Assembly: GCA_046719185.1 (NCBI GenBank)
Contig: JBDNDK010000010.1
Span: 1 to 27,628, forward strand
DNA from: JBDNDK01 sp046719185
GTDB taxonomy: Bacteria > Armatimonadota > UBA5829
Length of the DNA stretch: 27,628 nt
Direction of reading: 5' to 3'
The notes under the pieces were generated by a model, which was not told the origin of the DNA, made no database searches, and was given only the letters and a program-made list of their open reading frames with translations. This document shows positions 22,957 to 27,628 of this stretch, piece by piece (positions within the stretch are counted from its first letter, which is position 1; each line of letters opens with the position of its first letter). The position numbers and the translations under genes are program-made.

Positions 22957-24492
22957 TTATTTAAGAATTAATACCAGTGTCTGACTGGCTTTATTGAAAA
23001 TATCTAAAATAAGTTTTGGATATATACCAAATGCTATTGCCATCAAGAGCAATGGAGCAAGAGCAATTATCTCTTTTCCATCAGCATCTTTCAAATCATT
23101 ATATTTAGGATTAAGAGGTCCAAGCAGAACCCTTTGAAGCATCCAAAGCATAAATGCAGCTGTGATAACTATACCAATCAGAGCTAGACCTGCTAGTATT
23201 GGAGCGGCATTATAAGTTCCTATCAAAATAGAAAGCTCTGCAATAAAACCAGTCATCCCCGGAAGTCCTAATGAACCAAAGCTTGCCACTGCCAATAAAC
23301 CAGCAAATATTGGCAATTTAGCTCCTAAGCCTCCAAATTGTGAGAGGTCTCTAGTGTGTGTTCTTTCATATATCACACCCACCAATAGGAACAATGCACC
23401 AGTTAGTAGCCCATGGCTGAAGTTTTGCATCTGGACGCCATTAAGAGCTATAATTTTACTTCCTTCAGATGCTGCACCAGCTGCAGCTGCACATCCAAGT
23501 GTAACATATCCCATATGGTTCACAGATGAATATGCAATAAGCTTTTTAAGGTCAGTTTGAGCCATCGCTACAAATGCTCCATAGATAACAGCAATAAGTG
23601 ATAATATTGCAATTATCCACCAGAAGTTAGCAAATTGTTCAGGCATCATAGGTATTAAAACTCTTAAGAATCCATACGTTCCCATTTTAAGAAGAACGCC
23701 TGCAAGTATCACAGAACCAGCTGTAGGTGCTTCCACATGAGCATCTGGAAGCCAAGTATGGAATGGCCACATTGGCACTTTTATAGCAAAACCAAGGAAA
23801 AGTCCCCAGAAAACTAATGGTGCAATGAGATTGGTACTTCCTGCAAATGGATGTGCTCTAGCAATAGTCAGCATATTGAATGTATGTTGTCCTGCTAATT
23901 CTTTTACTTCAGGTGAGAAATACATTGCAAGTATTGCAAGCAGCATAGCCAAGCTTCCGAACATTGTATAAAGGAAGAATTTAATTGCTGCGTATTCTCT
24001 TCTTGGTCCGCCCCAGATTCCAATAAGGAAATACATTGGCACTAAAGATACTTCCCAGAACACAAAGAAAAGCACAAAGTCTAGAGAAGTAAATACTCCA
24101 AGCATACCAGTCTCAAGAAGTAAGAACATCCAAAAATATTCTTTAGGTCTCATATTAATTATGAGTGAATAAATAAGACTAAGGGTTGTGAGCAGTGTTG
24201 TGAGAAATACCAAAGGCATACTCAAATTATCAAGTCCCATTATAAAGCTCACACCTAAGGATTCAATCCAAGGCAGCTCTATACCAAATTGAGCTCCATA
24301 TGGGAACTGCAGCCCTGTTTTATCCAGAGCAAACCATAACCATATTGATATGATAAGCGGTATAAAGCTTATTCCAATTGCAGTCCACTTTATCTCAATA
24401 TGCTTATCTTTAGGAATAAACATTATTATGAGTGCACCTAATAAGGGCACAAATGTCATTATCGGTAGAATAACCGAGCCCAGGAAACCCAT
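22957..24492 (-). CDS. nuoM: NADH-quinone oxidoreductase subunit M
   Basis: Antiporter-like proton channel of complex I, 511 residues with about 14 transmembrane helices. The FFVFWEVSLVPMYFLIGIWGG block carries the conserved functional Glu in the WE pair. AIKVPMWPFHTWLPDAHVEAPTAGSVILAGVLLKMGTYG and LKKLIAYSSVNHMGYV hold the conserved lysines, and SLGLPGMTGFIAE is also present. A short polar insert (about ASEGSKIIALNG) is seen before HGLLTGALFLLVG. Shine-Dalgarno GGAGG stands 5 nt before the ATG, supporting 24492 and a 34-bp overlap with nuoL. Spacing to nuoN is 1 bp. Confidence 0.96.
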   Translation of the reverse strand: MGFLGSVILPIMTFVPLLGALIIMFIPKDKHIEIKWTAIGISFIPLIISIWLWFALDKTGLQFPYGAQFGIELPWIESLGVSFIMGLDNLSMPLVFLTTLLTTLSLIYSLIINMRPKEYFWMFLLLETGMLGVFTSLDFVLFFVFWEVSLVPMYFLIGIWGGPRREYAAIKFFLYTMFGSLAMLLAILAMYFSPEVKELAGQHTFNMLTIARAHPFAGSTNLIAPLVFWGLFLGFAIKVPMWPFHTWLPDAHVEAPTAGSVILAGVLLKMGTYGFLRVLIPMMPEQFANFWWIIAILSLIAVIYGAFVAMAQTDLKKLIAYSSVNHMGYVTLGCAAAAGAASEGSKIIALNGVQMQNFSHGLLTGALFLLVGVIYERTHTRDLSQFGGLGAKLPIFAGLLAVASFGSLGLPGMTGFIAELSILIGTYNAAPILAGLALIGIVITAAFMLWMLQRVLLGPLNPKYNDLKDADGKEIIALAPLLLMAIAFGIYPKLILDIFNKASQTLVLILK

Positions 24493-26510
24493 GATTCCTC
24501 CGTTATATTGCCTACTAACGCTGTAAGACTAATTATTATAATTGCTGCAATCATCAAAAACACATATTGCTGTATCATACCAGTCTGGAAATATTTTAGA
24601 TATTTTCCAGCAAATCCACATATAAAGGCACTTAAATTAACCAGACCATCAATGATGGTTTTATCAAACCATCCCCATGCTTTTGAAAGCAGAACAGACA
24701 TATATCCTGTTCCATTCACAATTAAATAATCTATAATCCATCTATCAAACCAATACATTATAGCAGCAAATATCATTAAAAGCCTTATGATAGTGGCATT
24801 ATAGATTTCATCAATATAATACTTGTTTTCTACTATTTTTGCTATCTGCTTAAAAGGTGTTACATTAAATCTTGATAAATCAACACCCGGTTTCCACCAT
24901 ATTATAGTTGCAAAAGCAATTCCTGCAATTGCAGAGCAAGTGGCAATCAAGAACACAGTTAATGAAAAACCATGTGGCAGATGAGGCATCAATTCTTCAT
25001 GATGACCTAAAACTCCAATAATATGATGTTCAAACCAATTTGCCCAAGGTGTGCCAACCCAGCCAGCAGATATTGCTAATACTGCCAAAATTATAAGAGG
25101 CACAAGCATCACATTTGAGCTTTCATGAGCTTGAATCTTTTTGTTTCTAGGCTCACCATGGAAAGTTTTATGCACCAATCTAAACATATAAAAACTTGTA
25201 AGGAAAGCACCCAAAACGCCAACCCAGAATACAATCTTGTTTGTATGGAATGCAATAAGCAAAATCTCTTCTTTACTGAACCCACCGGCAGTGATAAATG
25301 GAATTCCACATAATGATAAGGTTGCAATTAGAAATGACCAGTATGTAACAGGCATTTTCTTTTTTAATCCACCCATTTCTCTTATGTCTTGTGTGCCCGT
25401 TCCGTGTATAACGCTTCCTGAACCCAAGAAGAGCTGAGCTTTAAAAAATGCATGAGTCATCAAATGGAAAAGAGCTGCAACATATCCAAACACACCCAAT
25501 GCCATTATCATATATCCTAACTGGCTTAGTGTTGAGTATGCAAGAACTCTCTTTATATCATTTTGAGCAATACCTATTGTGGCAGCAAATAGGGCAGTGA
25601 AAGCTCCTACATAGGCAACTATATTAAGTGCAACATGAGAATCATCAAATAAATACACTGGATACATTCTGGCAACCAAATATACACCAGCAGCAACCAT
25701 TGTAGCAGCATGTATCAATGCAGAAACAGGTGTAGGACCTTCCATTGCATCAGGAAGCCATACATGAAGTGGGAATTGAGCAGATTTACCAATAGCTCCA
25801 CAGAATAATAACAATCCTGCAAGTGCAACTATTGATATTGCCCAAGGTCCTATTTGCACCATTCCTTGTATTTGATTCAGATTTTCAAATATGCCATGTT
25901 CACCAAATAAATTTAATGAACCAATCTGTAAGTATAATAGAATCAATCCTGCAAGGAAACCAACATCACCAACTCTTGTTACAAGAAAAGCTTTTTTTGC
26001 GGCTCTCATAGCTGAAGGCTTTTCAAACCAAAAACCAATGAGCAAATAGCTTGTTAAACCAACTAATTCCCAGCTCATAAACATAAGAATTAAGTTATTT
26101 GCAATCACAAGAGTCAGCATTGCAGAGGCAAATAGAGATAAATAAGCAAAAAATCTTGGATATCTCTTATCTCCATGCATATAACCTATAGAGAATATCT
26201 GCACCATTGTAGTTACAACAGTAACAACAATTAGCATCATAATAGTTACAGAATCTACACAGTATCCAGTTTCAATAGGTGTTTTTCCTGCAGGCATCCA
26301 TTCAATGCTTTTTGAGAAAAGCCCATGATAATGGTGCTCTAATCCACCAAAGAACCAACCAATGGCTAAGGCAAAAGTAAGCCCTAAAGATGCAAATATT
26401 GCTAATATTGCAATATATGCTCCCTCACCGGGCAGTTTTCTACCGTATGCAATTATCACCACAAATGCCAATGCAGGTAAAAGCGGTATAAGCCAAGTCA
26501 GTTCAAGCAA
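24459..26510 (-). CDS. nuoL: NADH-quinone oxidoreductase subunit L
   Basis: Distal proton-pumping subunit of complex I, 683 residues, with the antiporter core and the long C-terminal lateral helix. Visible are FMSWELVGLTSYLLIGFWF, IGKSAQFPLHVWLPDAMEGPTPVSALIHAATMVAAGVYL with the functional Lys/His residues, DIKRVLAYSTLSQLGYM, and GIPFITAGGFSKEEIL. A C-terminal region with YYIDEIYNATIIR, typical of NuoL, precedes the last helix. The start codon is TTG at 26510, preceded by GGAGA at 26522-26518 with 7-nt spacing. It follows nuoK after 30 bp and overlaps nuoM by 34 bp. Confidence 0.96.
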   Translation of the reverse strand: MLELTWLIPLLPALAFVVIIAYGRKLPGEGAYIAILAIFASLGLTFALAIGWFFGGLEHHYHGLFSKSIEWMPAGKTPIETGYCVDSVTIMMLIVVTVVTTMVQIFSIGYMHGDKRYPRFFAYLSLFASAMLTLVIANNLILMFMSWELVGLTSYLLIGFWFEKPSAMRAAKKAFLVTRVGDVGFLAGLILLYLQIGSLNLFGEHGIFENLNQIQGMVQIGPWAISIVALAGLLLFCGAIGKSAQFPLHVWLPDAMEGPTPVSALIHAATMVAAGVYLVARMYPVYLFDDSHVALNIVAYVGAFTALFAATIGIAQNDIKRVLAYSTLSQLGYMIMALGVFGYVAALFHLMTHAFFKAQLFLGSGSVIHGTGTQDIREMGGLKKKMPVTYWSFLIATLSLCGIPFITAGGFSKEEILLIAFHTNKIVFWVGVLGAFLTSFYMFRLVHKTFHGEPRNKKIQAHESSNVMLVPLIILAVLAISAGWVGTPWANWFEHHIIGVLGHHEELMPHLPHGFSLTVFLIATCSAIAGIAFATIIWWKPGVDLSRFNVTPFKQIAKIVENKYYIDEIYNATIIRLLMIFAAIMYWFDRWIIDYLIVNGTGYMSVLLSKAWGWFDKTIIDGLVNLSAFICGFAGKYLKYFQTGMIQQYVFLMIAAIIIISLTALVGNITEESWVSWARLFYR

Positions 26511-26540
26511 TAGATATTCTCCAGTGCAAAGTAAAATATC

Positions 26541-26870
26541 CTACCATTTCATAACAGTGATTTTGTCAGCATCAATATGCTGTTCATTTCTATATATATT
26601 AATAACAATAGCAAGACCAACTGCTGCCTCAGCAGCAGCTAAGGTTATCACAAACACAGCAAACACCTGCCCTGCAATAGAAGGTAGATTTAAGTATGAA
26701 CCAAAAGCAATGAAATTTATGTTTGCAGCATTAAGCATAAGTTCAACAGAAAGCAAAAGACCTATTGCACTTCTTTTAGTCATCAATCCAAAAAGTCCAA
26801 TAGAAAATAAAATAGCACCAACTGTCAAAAACCAGCTGATTGGTATTCCGTATGCACTATGCTCCATCAA
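26541..26870 (-). CDS. nuoK: NADH-quinone oxidoreductase subunit K
   Basis: Small three-helix membrane subunit of complex I, 109 residues, normal length. The two buried glutamates essential for proton transfer are present as E43 (LLLSVELMLNAANINF) and E81 (LAAAEAAVGLAI). The SVELMLNAANINF segment is diagnostic. The start overlaps the nuoJ stop by 4 bp (ATGA). A second ATG follows at once, so translation could begin one codon later. Confidence 0.96.
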   Translation of the reverse strand: MMEHSAYGIPISWFLTVGAILFSIGLFGLMTKRSAIGLLLSVELMLNAANINFIAFGSYLNLPSIAGQVFAVFVITLAAAEAAVGLAIVINIYRNEQHIDADKITVMKW

Positions 26871-27394
26871 TTATCCTCTTTTGCTATCACAATAGCTCCA
26901 ATAAGAACTGCAAGCAATACAACTGACACAAGTTCAAATGCAAATACATAAGGCTGAAGTAATGCTGCAGCAATTGCAGATGTGTCCATTCCTGTTTTTG
27001 CAGGACCATGAGCTGTGATATCTTTTATCCAAATAGAGTTTGCTACCACTGTAAATAAGAAAATAAAAACCAAAAAAGATGCTCCCATTGCAAGAATAGG
27101 ATTATATATAGCTTCAAAGAAGCCTATTTTCATAACTTTATGAGAAAGGAAAATTGCTAAAATTATCATTGTAACAATAGCACCAACATATATCATTATC
27201 TGAATAGCAGCAAGGAATGGTGCATTCATCAAAACAAATAAGCCGGCAACTCCCACAAGAGTGAGCCCTAAAAATAGAGCAGCTCTAAGTATATTAGGAA
27301 CAAGCACAACAAGAGTTGCAGCTCCTATTGTGATACCAGCAAGAATTAAGAATGCAAGTTGGTAGCCCGTGATATAAACACCAAATATTTCCAT
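26867..27394 (-). CDS. nuoJ: NADH-quinone oxidoreductase subunit J
   Basis: Five-helix membrane subunit of complex I, 175 residues. The helix with IQIMIYVGAIVTMIILAIFL is the conserved NuoJ segment whose pi-bulge helix takes part in coupling, and the protein ends with the hydrophobic stretch AVLIGAIVIAKED. It begins immediately after the nuoI stop (no gap) and overlaps nuoK by 4 bp. Confidence 0.95.
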   Translation of the reverse strand: MEIFGVYITGYQLAFLILAGITIGAATLVVLVPNILRAALFLGLTLVGVAGLFVLMNAPFLAAIQIMIYVGAIVTMIILAIFLSHKVMKIGFFEAIYNPILAMGASFLVFIFLFTVVANSIWIKDITAHGPAKTGMDTSAIAAALLQPYVFAFELVSVVLLAVLIGAIVIAKEDN

Positions 27395-27628
27395 TTAATT
27401 CTGCTCTCCTTCCTTGCTAGGTTCTTCTTTTGAGTTTTGATTTTCAGTGCTTATTTCGTCATCTATTGCTTCTGATTTACTCTCTTTCTGCGGTGTGCAT
27501 GGAAGTGAATAATCATATATCATTCCATCTCTATTTATACAAGCAAGTTCAAAATTATCTGTATGTATTAGTCCTTTTGTAGGGCATACTTCAACACACA
27601 ATCCACAAAAAAGACACCTTGAAACATC
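27395..27628 (-). CDS. nuoI: NADH-quinone oxidoreductase subunit I (5' partial)
   Basis: C-terminal 77 codons of the ferredoxin-like subunit that carries two [4Fe-4S] clusters in the peripheral arm of complex I. The frame is open to the window edge, so the Met near 27601 is internal. The last cluster motif is visible as CLFCGLCVEVCP (four cysteines, CxxCxxCxxxCP), followed by TKGL and TDNFELA as expected for NuoI. The tail after IYDYSLPC is an unusually long, acidic and Ser/Glu-rich stretch of about 35 residues, probably disordered. The N-terminal cluster motif lies outside the window. Confidence 0.93.
   Translation of the reverse strand, partial: DVSRCLFCGLCVEVCPTKGLIHTDNFELACINRDGMIYDYSLPCTPQKESKSEAIDDEISTENQNSKEEPSKEGEQN

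Noticed and set aside
26362..26895. 177-codon open frame on the + strand opposite nuoL/nuoK
   Set aside because: It lies entirely over well-supported complex I genes on the other strand and matches no family; it is a shadow of hydrophobic codon usage.
1..27628. tRNA or rRNA genes, CRISPR arrays, insertion sequences, attachment sites or phage genes
   Set aside because: I looked for these across the window and saw no cloverleaf-like block, regular spaced repeats, transposase or integrase sequence.

Overview
This is an AT-rich stretch of a bacterial chromosome, densely coded and free of mobile elements, with genes running rightward in the first two thirds (1-18969) and leftward in the last third (19030-27628). 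The lineage cannot be fixed from the window alone. Clues are a futalosine-type menaquinone pathway, a secretin (PilQ) that implies an outer membrane, a prepilin of the DUF1559 / H-X9-DG kind (abundant in Armatimonadota, Planctomycetota and Lentisphaerota), a complete-looking nuoI-N run, and a SigB/SigF-like sigma factor joined to a GGDEF-like domain. A low-GC diderm from the Armatimonadota or a neighbouring phylum is my best guess, held loosely.

Region 1 (2-6131, + strand) is a menaquinone operon: ubiD-like decarboxylase (5' end cut by the window), ubiX (flavin prenyltransferase), mqnP (UbiA-type prenyltransferase), mqnE, mqnA, mqnC, and a phosphorylase of the MTAP/PNP family that sits where a futalosine nucleosidase would be expected. 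mqnD and the final methyltransferase are not in the window. Region 2 (6250-7766) holds surE and a HAD phosphatase.

Region 3 (7945-18969) is a type IV pilus cluster in the order pilM-pilN-pilO-pilP-like-pilQ, then a 291-bp gap with a perfect inverted repeat, then pilB-pilT-pilC. It closes with an unusual gene encoding a sigma-70 factor fused to a degenerate GGDEF domain. That domain has lost the catalytic signature but keeps an RxxD motif at the exact spacing of the c-di-GMP inhibitory site. This is the most interesting object in the window, because it suggests a sigma factor that senses c-di-GMP beside pilus motor genes. A bidirectional terminator separates it from the leftward genes.

Region 4 (27628-19030, - strand) reads nuoI (partial)-nuoJ-nuoK-nuoL-nuoM-nuoN, then a small protein resembling the N-terminal domain of DnaA, a DUF1559-type prepilin, and the alpha subunit of a class I fumarase with no beta subunit beside it. 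Menaquinone synthesis, complex I and fumarase fit a quinone-based anaerobic or microaerophilic respiratory chain; menaquinone would be the electron acceptor of complex I. No tRNA, rRNA, CRISPR array, insertion sequence or phage gene was seen.
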